A stretch of 5,874 nucleotides of DNA from Clostridium sp. CAG:245 (GCA_000435175.1 FR880047.1:11181-17054); one strand, 5' to 3'; positions 1-5,753 are shown, numbered from the stretch's first letter. Numbers and translations: made by a program. The notes: a model not told the origin generated them from the sequence alone.

Positions 1-860
1 CCAACTGCTAATAGTAGCTTCTTTCCATTATCCTCGATTACTCTAAAAGACATATTTGGAACTTCGTAATTTATATACATTCCATCAAACAATTCTCTTT
101 TTACATCAGCAACTATTGCATAAGATGTTGACTGATACATTTTCAAAAAATAGTAGCCCGGAATCTTTATAAATGGATATCTTGTTGTAATTACTACATA
201 GTCTGCCGTAACCTTATTTTTATTCACATATACTTCATACTTGCCGTCAACTTTCTTTATATCTGTAACCTGCGAATTTTCATATATTCTACTATTATTA
301 TTCACGATGCATTTTGCCAGTCCATATCCATATTTCACAGGGTGAAGCTTTGCCTGACTCCTAAACTCAATCGCTCCTGCAATTTCCATTGGCAGCTCCG
401 TTTTAGTAACATATTGGCACAAGTCTTTTTCTAGCTTATCTACTGCTCTTTGCTCTTTTTTCAATTTGTCTACTTCTGTTTCTTTTGCAGTAAAAACATA
501 TGCCTTTTCTCTCTTAAAGTCACAATCTATTTTTTCATTCTGCACTATTTCACTAATATTTTCTATTGCCTTCTGATTTGCCTTTAAATATTTTTTTGCA
601 AATTCTTTTCCCTGCGAATCTATTAAATATTTGTAAAAAACTCCATGCTGACTAGTAACTTTTCCAGTATTTCCGCCACTTGTGTGACTACAAATTCTAT
701 CTCTTTCTAATAAAACAACATTAGTATATTTACTTAAATAATACGCTGTTGTAAGACCCGTAAGTCCTCCGCCAATAACACAAACAGAGGCCCTCATATC
801 ATTTCTTATACTCTCATATTCTTTATAATTTTTTCTCTCCTCTTCCCAAAAAGATTGCAT
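1..860 (-). CDS. FAD-dependent oxidoreductase (DadA/YhfW-like), N-terminal part
   Basis: The first 286 residues are present; the left edge removes the C-terminus. After a charged N-terminal extension (residues 1-24), a Rossmann dinucleotide-binding strand carries GGGLTG (residues 30-35), and the acidic residue that usually contacts the FAD ribose is E52 in VVLLERDR. Next come SGGNTGKVTSQHG (61-73), typical of the DAO branch related to Bacillus YhfW, LHPVKYGYGLA (172-182), and TRYPF with PGYYFLKM (226-241). The visible end, SFRVIEDNGKKLLLAV, is the strand that precedes the conserved Gly-His FAD motif in relatives. Family members oxidise amines or amino acids, and YhfW-like ones carry a C-terminal Rieske [2Fe-2S] domain; whether this one does lies outside the window. 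The ATG at 858-860 follows a strong GGGAGG site. A terminator upstream (961-992) separates it from its neighbour, so it probably has its own promoter. Substrate is unknown. Confidence 0.88.
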   Translation of the reverse strand, partial: MQSFWEEERKNYKEYESIRNDMRASVCVIGGGLTGLTTAYYLSKYTNVVLLERDRICSHTSGGNTGKVTSQHGVFYKYLIDSQGKEFAKKYLKANQKAIENISEIVQNEKIDCDFKREKAYVFTAKETEVDKLKKEQRAVDKLEKDLCQYVTKTELPMEIAGAIEFRSQAKLHPVKYGYGLAKCIVNNNSRIYENSQVTDIKKVDGKYEVYVNKNKVTADYVVITTRYPFIKIPGYYFLKMYQSTSYAIVADVKRELFDGMYINYEVPNMSFRVIEDNGKKLLLAV

Positions 861-919
861 AATTTTTCCTCCCGCTCCTTCTAAAACATTTATTACATAT
901 TTTTTCCAAGATTGAAAAA

Positions 920-949
920 TTTATGCAATTTTAATTATTCGCAATGCAA
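920..949 (-). promoter_or_regulatory. Weak candidate promoter for the FAD oxidoreductase gene
   Basis: Between the upstream terminator and the FAD oxidoreductase gene, the minus strand has TTGCAT (944-949), an 18-base spacer and CATAAA (920-925). Both boxes are poor matches to sigma-A consensus. A promoter is expected here because the preceding gene ends in a strong terminator, but this exact placement is tentative; TTTCAA-N16-TAATAA slightly downstream is an alternative. Confidence 0.25.
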
Positions 950-960
950 ACTTATAGGCA

Positions 961-992
961 CAAAAAAGATGCCGATTTTATTCAGCACCTTT
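961..992 (-). terminator. Rho-independent terminator after the CmpB-family gene
   Basis: On the minus strand, AAAGGTGCTG (983-992) can pair over 10 bp, with two G-U pairs, with CGGCATCTTT (965-974) around an 8-base loop. A run of six T follows (962-967, overlapping the stem end). It starts 6 bases beyond the TAG stop of the CmpB-family gene, which fits a true transcript end. Confidence 0.85.
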
Positions 993-997
993 ATTAT

Positions 998-1822
998 CTA
1001 TTTTTCATTTTCTTCTTTAATTTGCTTTTTCTTTTTTCCAGTTATACTAACATTGCTTACTTTTTCAGCAATCGCCTTAGTTGTATCTTCAACCTTTGTT
1101 TCTATTTCTTCTTTTTGTCTAATTGCTTCTTTCTTTATCTTCTCTGTTTGGTCTTTAATTTTTATCTTAACAGCTTGTAATTTAGGGAAAGCATCCACCA
1201 ATCTTCTATGTAATGCAGACTTGCTTTGTAAAATTTCCCTTACCTTCTTAGTAATCTCTTCTGTATTATCAGTTTCTTTACTTGCAGTAATATCAGCCTT
1301 TTTAATTGCTTTAATAACAACTCCAGAAACAATATTATCAACCACATAAATTGCTAACAATGTTCCAGACACAATATTTAACCACATTTCTGGTATTAAT
1401 TCTAGTTTTCCTAGCAAGAATGGATTTGTTACATATGTCACCATTAATCCCAAAATTCCAAAAGGAATTATTGTTCCTAAACAAACTCGTCCATTTAAAT
1501 TAAACTTTCTTTGGCTATAATCCCACCATCTTGCCTTAAACATTTTTTCCATTACTAAACTGGTCAAGTATTCCAAAGTTCCGCATACGACTATCGCCAT
1601 AACAAATAGCACAAGTGCATCATATTTATATCTTCCCAATAAAAAGGTTATTAGAAGAGCTCCATAGCCATAAATCGGACAATAAGGTCCAATTAAAAAT
1701 CCTCTATTTATAAACCTTTTATACTGAATAATTTTACATGTAACCTCCATTATCCAACCTGCTACAGCATATATCATAAACAGCAAAAAATATATTCTAA
1801 CATCATAACCTAGTATTGTCAT
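998..1822 (-). CDS. CmpB-family membrane protein (putative ABC transporter permease) with charged C-terminal tail
   Basis: A 274-residue integral membrane protein resembling the ABC_trans_CmpB family, which is common in Clostridia; transport function is assigned only by annotation tradition and the substrate is unknown. Hydrophobic segments lie at about residues 10-28, 50-64, 69-90, 115-133 and 147-172. Family hallmarks are G22-W-I-M-E26 in the first segment, the block NRGFLIGPYCPIYG (39-52), the WWDYS turn (99-103) and NGR (110-112). Residues 180-274 are Lys/Glu-rich with long helical, coiled-coil-like stretches, presumably cytoplasmic, and end in a KKKK-containing tail. The frame can be extended 8 codons to a TTG at 1846, but that codon has no ribosome binding site, whereas the ATG at 1820-1822 follows AAGGTAGG. 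No ATPase or binding-protein gene is adjacent. It appears monocistronic, between its own promoter (1861-1889) and a strong terminator (961-992). Confidence 0.8.
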   Translation of the reverse strand: MTILGYDVRIYFLLFMIYAVAGWIMEVTCKIIQYKRFINRGFLIGPYCPIYGYGALLITFLLGRYKYDALVLFVMAIVVCGTLEYLTSLVMEKMFKARWWDYSQRKFNLNGRVCLGTIIPFGILGLMVTYVTNPFLLGKLELIPEMWLNIVSGTLLAIYVVDNIVSGVVIKAIKKADITASKETDNTEEITKKVREILQSKSALHRRLVDAFPKLQAVKIKIKDQTEKIKKEAIRQKEEIETKVEDTTKAIAEKVSNVSITGKKKKQIKEENEK

Positions 1823-1829
1823 AGAAAAA

Positions 1830-1837
1830 CCTACCTT
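1830..1837 (-). promoter_or_regulatory. Ribosome binding site fixing the start of the CmpB-family gene
   Basis: AAGGTAGG on the minus strand ends 7 bases before the ATG at 1820-1822. It lies inside the longer TTG-started frame, and nothing purine-rich precedes that TTG, so the shorter ATG start is preferred. Confidence 0.6.
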
Positions 1838-1860
1838 ATAAATCAATAATTACATTAAAT

Positions 1861-1889
1861 ATATTACCAGTTATATGGAAAATTTGCAA
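1861..1889 (-). promoter_or_regulatory. Sigma-A-type promoter of the CmpB-family gene
   Basis: The minus strand reads TTGCAA (1884-1889), a 17-base spacer and TAATAT (1861-1866), with TGG directly before the -10 box, an extended -10. Transcription would begin roughly 30 bases before the ATG at 1822. Spacing and extended -10 are good; each hexamer matches 4 of 6. Confidence 0.55.
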
Positions 1890-1952
1890 TACATTTATCA
1901 TAAAATTAATCAGCATTTATATTAGCACTATATACCATTAGTCTTATATGCG

Positions 1953-1978
1953 AAAAGCAAATGCCTACTAGCACTTGC
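1953..1978 (-). terminator. Probable terminator of the bile salt hydrolase gene (possibly bidirectional)
   Basis: GCAAGTGC (1971-1978) pairs with GCATTTGC (1957-1964) over 8 bp, with one G-U, around a 6-base loop. On the minus strand TTTT follows (1953-1956); on the plus strand a longer T-rich run begins at 1980. It lies about 130 bases beyond the hydrolase stop, which is far for a terminator. The rest of 1823-2106 holds the CmpB promoter, a 16-bp palindrome (2020-2035) and no credible gene. Confidence 0.5.
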
Positions 1979-2019
1979 CTTCTTTTTCTTTTGTTTTATT
2001 TATCATATTTTGTTGTAGC

Positions 2020-2035
2020 TTTCGCTATAGCGAAA
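2020..2035. repeat. Perfect 16-bp palindrome in the intergenic region
   Basis: TTTCGCTATAGCGAAA is its own reverse complement. It lies 72 bases beyond the bile salt hydrolase stop. It could be a protein-binding dyad or a 6-bp stem with a TATA loop in the transcript. No T-run follows on either strand, so it is not a standard terminator. A weak TTGTTC-N16-TATATT promoter-like pair (2034-2061, minus) abuts it. Confidence 0.6.
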
Positions 2036-2106
2036 TATATACCTTATATTCTTAAGAACAAATCTAAAAATTTTCAATCCTACCTCTATGCTTCTCTATA
2101 AAAGTT

Positions 2107-3081
2107 CTAATTTTGTAATTTAATCTGTTCTTCTTTTATAAGTGGATATCTTATAAGCTTGTCACCTTCCAAATTTTCTTTATTCATATTTACGGCAGTA
2201 ATTTGGTGATTATCATAAGTTGTATAATAATAAATCCCTTTAGTAGCGTTACAACATGATGTATAAATAGTTATCTCATATTTATCATTGCCTAAATTGC
2301 AGCAACCTCTCTGTTGGTCAACAGAATTAAGAATATGGAAAAACTGGCTAACACTCTCTAATTCTCCATCTCCAGAAACAGAATTCATCTTAACAAATGC
2401 TGTTCTAACAAACCTAGATTGCGAAGATAAATCTCCTGGAAGTCCAATCGCTCCCATTCCACGGCTATAATTCTCTAAATCAAGTTTAGAAGAAAACGTG
2501 TTTTCTGGTGATTTATTTGACAGATGCATATAATTATTCAAATTAAACATTTGCTTATCAAACGGCGGATTATTAGTAAGCACACCGACTGGATTATCAT
2601 ATATTTTTATTCCATCCTCCACAGACTCTACAGTAATTGCTTTGTTACTATCAGCAATAATCCAATGCAATTGAGCAAGTGGCAACCTATCATTAAAAGG
2701 CTCATTCAAAAAATTCATATTTTGAATAAGCTTTTTCGCTTCATCAACACTTGAGCACTGCCCAAGAATCCATGGAATAAACTCAAACTGAGTTACATTA
2801 TTTTTCCCTTCTTTTTCATCATGATAGACTGCGTTTCCAACAAAATTAAGTCCTGCAATTCCAAGCCCTTTCTCATTTATTGCATCATAATACAATGGGT
2901 AATCTTCTATCACATAAGCCATTCCAATAATAGCATAATGCGAATTCATCTCCCCCATTTTTCTAAAGTTAAACTTAAAATTTCGTGGAGTAATCGTAAC
3001 TTCGTCTCCATATGAAAACTCATAGTCTAACGTACGTCCAAAATAAAAATCTTTAGTTTTATAAGTTGTAGCTGTACACAT
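2107..3081 (-). CDS. bsh: Choloylglycine hydrolase / bile salt hydrolase
   Basis: This 324-residue Ntn-hydrolase is close in length and sequence pattern to Clostridium perfringens bile salt hydrolase (329 residues as I recall it). Such enzymes remove glycine or taurine from conjugated bile acids in the cytoplasm (EC 3.5.1.24); related penicillin V acylases share the fold. The nucleophile is C2, exposed when Met1 is removed (MCTATT). Other active-site positions, assigned by alignment from memory, are R16 and D19 in GRTLDY, N79 in GLNF, N170 in GVLTN and R223 in SRFVR. The Asn at GLNF is found in bile salt hydrolases where Bacillus penicillin V acylase has Tyr, which favours the bile salt assignment. 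The C-terminal blocks YTSC, KGIYYYTTYDN and NMNKENL are also clostridial-type. No signal peptide is visible. The ATG has an AGGAGGT site close upstream. Flanking promoter and terminator indicate a single-gene unit; no bile transporter lies beside it. Confidence 0.93.
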   Translation of the reverse strand: MCTATTYKTKDFYFGRTLDYEFSYGDEVTITPRNFKFNFRKMGEMNSHYAIIGMAYVIEDYPLYYDAINEKGLGIAGLNFVGNAVYHDEKEGKNNVTQFEFIPWILGQCSSVDEAKKLIQNMNFLNEPFNDRLPLAQLHWIIADSNKAITVESVEDGIKIYDNPVGVLTNNPPFDKQMFNLNNYMHLSNKSPENTFSSKLDLENYSRGMGAIGLPGDLSSQSRFVRTAFVKMNSVSGDGELESVSQFFHILNSVDQQRGCCNLGNDKYEITIYTSCCNATKGIYYYTTYDNHQITAVNMNKENLEGDKLIRYPLIKEEQIKLQN

Positions 3082-3146
3082 AATACCTCCTAATATTCAC
3101 ATTTTTTAAAACTGTTAATCTAAAAAAAACAAACCTTTACATTTAC

Positions 3147-3175
3147 ATCCTATCATAAAAAGGGTATTTATTCAA
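3147..3175 (-). promoter_or_regulatory. Sigma-A-type promoter of the bile salt hydrolase gene
   Basis: The minus strand has TTGAAT (3170-3175), a 17-base spacer and TAGGAT (3147-3152), preceded by TGA, which makes an extended -10. The transcript would start about 60 bases before the ATG at 3081. Confidence 0.5.
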
Positions 3176-3240
3176 TCTTCTTGTCACATTTGACCAATCA
3201 ATAATATTGGTAATTAAAATATTATAGAAATCAAATAAAA

Positions 3241-3264
3241 TTTTAGTTCAAATTGAAACTAAAA
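3241..3264 (-). repeat. A+T-rich inverted repeat directly after the hsp20 terminator
   Basis: TTTTAGTT (minus, 3257-3264) and AACTAAAA (3241-3248) form a perfect 8-bp inverted repeat around an 8-base loop. Its first arm is the T-tract of the preceding terminator hairpin (3266-3287). It may be a weak secondary hairpin or chance in A+T-rich DNA. Confidence 0.45.
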
Positions 3265-3287
3265 CAGTCCCACATTTCTGTAGGACT
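3261..3287 (-). terminator. Rho-independent terminator of hsp20
   Basis: AGTCCTACA (minus, 3279-3287) pairs with TGTGGGACT (3266-3274) over 9 bp with one G-U, closed by a GAAA tetraloop and followed by GTTTT. The stem begins 6 bases after the hsp20 stop. A TTTT also follows on the plus strand, so it might act in both directions. Confidence 0.9.
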
Positions 3288-3292
3288 TTTCA

Positions 3293-3709
3293 TTATTCAA
3301 TTTCAATATATTTCTTGCTTGGTAATTCTTTCTTGTCTTCCTTCTTTGGAACAACAATAGTTAATGTACCATTCTTAAATTTAGCTTTAATTTCATCTTC
3401 TGTAATGTTTTCTCCAACATAGAAGCTTCTAGAGCAAGCTCCAGAATATCTTTCTTTACGTACAAATCTGCCTTTTTCTTCGTCATTTTCTTCTTTATTA
3501 ACACTAGCATGTACTGTTAAATATCCATCTTGAATCTCAAGTTTTATTCCTTCTTTGTCATATCCTGGTAAGTCAATGTCAATAATGTATTCATTTTTCT
3601 TCTCTTTAATATCTGTTTTCATTAGTCTACTTGCTCCCTCATTAAAGAATGAATCTCCAAATACATCATCAAATAAATCAAAATCATGTTTTCTAGGTAT
3701 CATCATCAT
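3293..3709 (-). CDS. hsp20: Small heat-shock protein, Hsp20/alpha-crystallin family
   Basis: A 138-residue cytoplasmic ATP-independent chaperone that would hold unfolding proteins for refolding by the DnaK and GroEL systems; members usually form large oligomers. The N-terminal arm (1-30) is short. The alpha-crystallin domain spans about 31-122, with YIIDIDLPGYDKEGI (41-55), the RSFYVGE strand (94-100) and the family signature FKNGTLTIVVPK (111-122). The C-terminal YIEIE supplies the I-x-I anchor (I135, I137) used in oligomer assembly. Three ATG codons stand in tandem at the start; the first (3707-3709) is 9 bases after AAGGAG. The frame extends three codons to a TTG, but that TTG touches the ribosome binding site and cannot be its normal start. 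It is expressed alone: its own promoter with a CIRCE-like operator lies upstream and a strong terminator downstream, so control by the repressor HrcA is likely. Confidence 0.95.
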   Translation of the reverse strand: MMMIPRKHDFDLFDDVFGDSFFNEGASRLMKTDIKEKKNEYIIDIDLPGYDKEGIKLEIQDGYLTVHASVNKEENDEEKGRFVRKERYSGACSRSFYVGENITEDEIKAKFKNGTLTIVVPKKEDKKELPSKKYIEIE

Positions 3710-3718
3710 AAAAATCAA

Positions 3719-3724
3719 CTCCTT
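3719..3724 (-). promoter_or_regulatory. Ribosome binding site fixing the hsp20 start
   Basis: AAGGAG on the minus strand lies 9 bases before the ATG at 3707-3709 and directly abuts the TTG at 3716-3718, which excludes the TTG and supports the ATG. Confidence 0.8.
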
Positions 3725-3739
3725 AAAATATATTATGTG

Positions 3740-3762
3740 TTGACACTTGATGAGAGTGGCAC
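3740..3762. promoter_or_regulatory. Imperfect dyad in the hsp20 leader
   Basis: On the plus strand TTGACACTT and GAGTGGCAC flank GATGA. The inner arms TGACACT and AGTGGCA are 6 of 7 complementary. Each outer half matches 6 of 9 positions of a CIRCE half-site, but the gap is 5 bases instead of 9. It lies between the promoter and the ribosome binding site, so it could be a second repressor contact or an mRNA hairpin. Confidence 0.35.
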
Positions 3763-3799
3763 ATGTTTATGATAAATATTCTTTACCATTTACAGATAT

Positions 3800-3827
3800 A
3801 TTATACATCTATTTTTAGCAGAATCAA
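3800..3827 (-). promoter_or_regulatory. Sigma-A promoter of hsp20
   Basis: TTGATT (3822-3827), a 16-base spacer and a perfect TATAAT (3800-3805) on the minus strand. The -35 box lies within the CIRCE-like element. The leader would be about 85 bases long. Confidence 0.75.
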
Positions 3828-3841
3828 GCATTGAGTGCCAA
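3815..3841. promoter_or_regulatory. CIRCE-like element (putative HrcA operator) of hsp20
   Basis: The minus strand reads TTGGCACTC, exactly nine bases, then TTCTGCTAA. Against the CIRCE consensus TTAGCACTC-N9-GAGTGCTAA the left half matches 8 of 9 and the right half 6 of 9, with the correct spacing. It overlaps the hsp20 -35 box, as expected for a repressor site. HrcA is the known CIRCE repressor in Gram-positive bacteria; its gene is not in this window. The weak right half means it may bind less tightly than a groE or dnaK site. Confidence 0.65.
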
Positions 3842-3877
3842 TTTTCACGTAAAATTCATATTTCTTCTAGGCTTATT

Positions 3878-3922
3878 GATAACAGCTCAATTCAGCGTAT
3901 TATTTGTTTTTATTGAGTTATC
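3878..3922 (-). terminator. Weak hairpin at the end of the HAD phosphatase gene
   Basis: GATAAC plus TCAAT (minus, 3912-3922, including the stop codon) can pair with ATTGA and GTTATC (3878-3891), with a 3-base bulge and a 20-base loop. No T-run follows, so this is not a typical intrinsic terminator; it may shield the 3' end or be chance. No better terminator was seen between this gene and the hsp20 promoter. Confidence 0.25.
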
Positions 3923-4415
3923 TCTCATTATCTTCTACTTCTTTTACAAGTGCAGTCTTCATCTTATTTCTTTTTCCGCCATATATATCATCAAACAAGC
4001 TATTGCCAACCATTAGTACTCTCTCCGGATTTACATTCATCTTTTCACATGCCTTTACAAAGTTCTTCTTTAACGGTTTACACGCAAATCCTATGTAATC
4101 TATTCCATTTTTATTGAAATATTTTTCTATATCTTTGTTTACTCCATTGCTTACAATCATAATTTTTATCTTGTCTTTTAAGTCTTCAATCCATTCCTTA
4201 TTAACCTTTGGAATATCCTTCATCTCTTTACGCAATGTATCATCTACGTCTAAAATTATTGCTTCAATTCCATATTGCTGTTTTAATTTTTCGATTGCTT
4301 GTATATCTAATTCATTTACTTTGCTTAAAGTCATATCTGGTTTTATAAATTTCGATAACACATAATGAACTAAATCTAATATTTTATCTGCTACCAATTC
4401 ATCTAAAGTCTTCAT
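3918..4415 (-). CDS. YqeG-like HAD family phosphatase (type IIIA)
   Basis: A 165-residue single-domain HAD hydrolase close to the usual length of YqeG proteins (about 170). Motif I is LDVDDTL: nucleophile D56, acid/base D58, T60. Motif II is VSNG with S89, motif III is the Lys in CKPL (K113), and motif IV is GNSLFDDIYGG (137-147). In YqeG relatives motif IV normally reads G-D-x4-D; here N138 replaces the first Asp while D142 and D143 remain, so magnesium binding may be altered. The N-terminal region with FIKPD (23-27) also matches YqeG layout. Bacterial YqeG has no firmly assigned substrate; eukaryotic relatives include phosphatidylglycerophosphate phosphatases, so that role is only a possibility. 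The ATG has AAAGGAG 6 bases upstream. It follows the sirtuin gene by 68 bases with no clear promoter or terminator between, so it is probably the last gene of that operon. Confidence 0.8.
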   Translation of the reverse strand: MKTLDELVADKILDLVHYVLSKFIKPDMTLSKVNELDIQAIEKLKQQYGIEAIILDVDDTLRKEMKDIPKVNKEWIEDLKDKIKIMIVSNGVNKDIEKYFNKNGIDYIGFACKPLKKNFVKACEKMNVNPERVLMVGNSLFDDIYGGKRNKMKTALVKEVEDNER

Positions 4416-4483
4416 AATTTGCTCCTTTGATTCATTTTATACGTTTAAAATAATTTATCCTATGTTGTTTCTTAATTTATTCT

Positions 4484-5200
4484 TTATAAATTCGAGAAAA
4501 CTTTACCTAAACTATCATTTATAACAAGATTTGCTTTATTATCATAAGGAGTTGAATCCCTGTTTATCAATACAAGATTTCTGCCTCTAAAAAAGTTTAT
4601 TAAACCACTTGCAGGTTGAACAGTAAGTGACGTACCAGCAACAATTAATAAATCAGCTTTTTGAATAGCATATATCGAATTTTCAATTGTCTCCTCGTCC
4701 AATCCCTCTTCATACAAAACCACATCTGGCTTTATTATTCCTCCACAACTACATCTCGGAATGCCATTGCTGTTAAACACATATTCAGCATCATAAAATT
4801 TATGGCAATTCATGCAATAATTTCGTAGTACACTACCATGCAATTCATATACAACCTTAGAGCCAGCCTTTTGATGCAAACCATCTATATTTTGCGTTAT
4901 TACCGCCTTTAACTTACCTTTGGTTTCAAGTTCTGCAAGTTTTATATGCGTAATATTAGGTTGATATTTTAACGAGTTCATCTTTAATTTATAAAACTTA
5001 AAAAATTCTTCCGTTTTATTCATAAAAAACGTATGACTTAGTATTGTCTCAGGCGGATATTTATATTGCTGGTTATACAAACCGTCCTTACTCCTAAAAT
5101 CAGGAATTCCGCTTTCAGTTGACACACCTGCGCCACCAAAGAATACAATATTATCACATTTGTTTACTAATTGTTTAAATTGCTGTATTTTATCCTCCAT
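4484..5200 (-). CDS. NAD-dependent protein deacetylase/deacylase, Sir2 family
   Basis: A 238-residue bacterial sirtuin that would remove acetyl or other acyl groups from protein lysines, using NAD+ and releasing nicotinamide and O-acyl-ADP-ribose. The sequence has GAGVSTESGIPDFRS (23-37), which binds NAD; TQNIDGLHQKAG (102-113) with the conserved Q-N-x-D; catalytic H121 in LHG; four zinc cysteines at 129, 132, 150 and 152; KPDVV (157-161); GTSLTVQPA (189-197); and LVLINRD (209-215). All catalytic and zinc residues are present. The Tyr-x-x-Arg pair used by CobB/SIRT5-type desuccinylases is not evident, which favours simple deacetylase activity, though acyl preference cannot be read reliably. 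The ATG has GAGGAG 7 bases upstream. It lies 72 bases after the ASCH gene and 68 before the HAD gene, without clear terminators, so the three are probably co-transcribed. Confidence 0.94.
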   Translation of the reverse strand: MEDKIQQFKQLVNKCDNIVFFGGAGVSTESGIPDFRSKDGLYNQQYKYPPETILSHTFFMNKTEEFFKFYKLKMNSLKYQPNITHIKLAELETKGKLKAVITQNIDGLHQKAGSKVVYELHGSVLRNYCMNCHKFYDAEYVFNSNGIPRCSCGGIIKPDVVLYEEGLDEETIENSIYAIQKADLLIVAGTSLTVQPASGLINFFRGRNLVLINRDSTPYDNKANLVINDSLGKVFSNL

Positions 5201-5272
5201 AATTATGCTCCTCTTTTATTTAAATAATTGTTTGAGACTGCTCGATTTTAAACTTTCTTTATGCTCTTGGAA

Positions 5273-5668
5273 TTATTTCTCGTTTTCAAGGTCGTAAACC
5301 CATAAGCTCAAATGACCTTTTGCTTCTATTGGTTCATTAAAAACATGCACATCTTCTAATTGCCAGCCATAATTTTCTTGAAAAGAACTTTTTGTATAAA
5401 TATCACTATTTTCTTTTAATAATTTTTCTTTGAATTCATGTGTCATCTTTATACAATCGACTAATGTTACTTTTCCTAAAATTTTACCTTGTGGCAATTC
5501 TTGAGGCAGATAATTTGCTAATCTTTTTACCGCTTCTTCATCAATTCCTTTACCAGCATGTATAAGTAACTCTCCCCTGTATTTAGTTTGCCAACTTCTA
5601 AATTCAAATCGCTTATCTCCTTGCATAATTAAAGTTGCCCATGGTTGCTTTATAGTTAAAACTTTCAT
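5273..5668 (-). CDS. ASCH domain-containing protein
   Basis: A 131-residue protein consisting almost wholly of one ASCH domain, a PUA-like beta-barrel thought to bind RNA or modified nucleosides. The sequence has the opening block LTIKQPWATLIMQGDKRFEFRSW (residues 4-26; key residues P9, W10, G17, K19, E22, R24), then YRGELLIHAGKG (30-41), GKVTLVDC (65-72) and a final GHLSLWVYD strand (118-126). E. coli YqfB, an ASCH enzyme that hydrolyses N4-acetylcytidine, uses Lys and Thr in the corresponding G-x-K-T-x-T motif; here the Lys is kept (K19) but the second Thr position is Glu (E22), so the same activity is doubtful. The ATG follows GAGGT by 5 bases. It is the first gene after a strong promoter (5754-5782) and precedes the sirtuin by 72 bases. 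Its cellular role is not known. Confidence 0.88.
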   Translation of the reverse strand: MKVLTIKQPWATLIMQGDKRFEFRSWQTKYRGELLIHAGKGIDEEAVKRLANYLPQELPQGKILGKVTLVDCIKMTHEFKEKLLKENSDIYTKSSFQENYGWQLEDVHVFNEPIEAKGHLSLWVYDLENEK

Positions 5669-5753
5669 AATTTACCTCGTTGTCTTAATATTATTTATAA
5701 TTTATCTATCTACACATTTTAATATTCAAGATATATTTTTTTATTCCATTTTG

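Noticed and set aside
912..1349. A plus-strand open frame of 145 codons, rich in Phe, Ser and Leu.
   Set aside because: It overlaps the CmpB-family gene in antisense, has no convincing ribosome binding site, and its composition is what the complement of Lys/Glu-rich codons produces.
1823..1846. An 8-residue N-terminal extension of the CmpB-family protein from a TTG codon.
   Set aside because: No ribosome binding site precedes the TTG, while the AAGGTAGG within the extension is correctly placed for the ATG at 1820-1822.
1911..1940. TTAGCACTA on the plus strand, resembling a CIRCE half-site.
   Set aside because: No second half occurs at the 9-base spacing, and it is not placed at a promoter of a heat-shock gene.
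1989..2014. A 12-codon minus-strand frame starting with ATG between bsh and the CmpB-family gene.
   Set aside because: It has no ribosome binding site, is very short and runs into the terminator hairpin.
4436..4464. TATAAA on the minus strand as a -10 box for a separate promoter of the HAD gene.
   Set aside because: No -35-like hexamer is found 16-18 bases upstream, and the leader would be only about 15 bases; co-transcription with the sirtuin gene is simpler.
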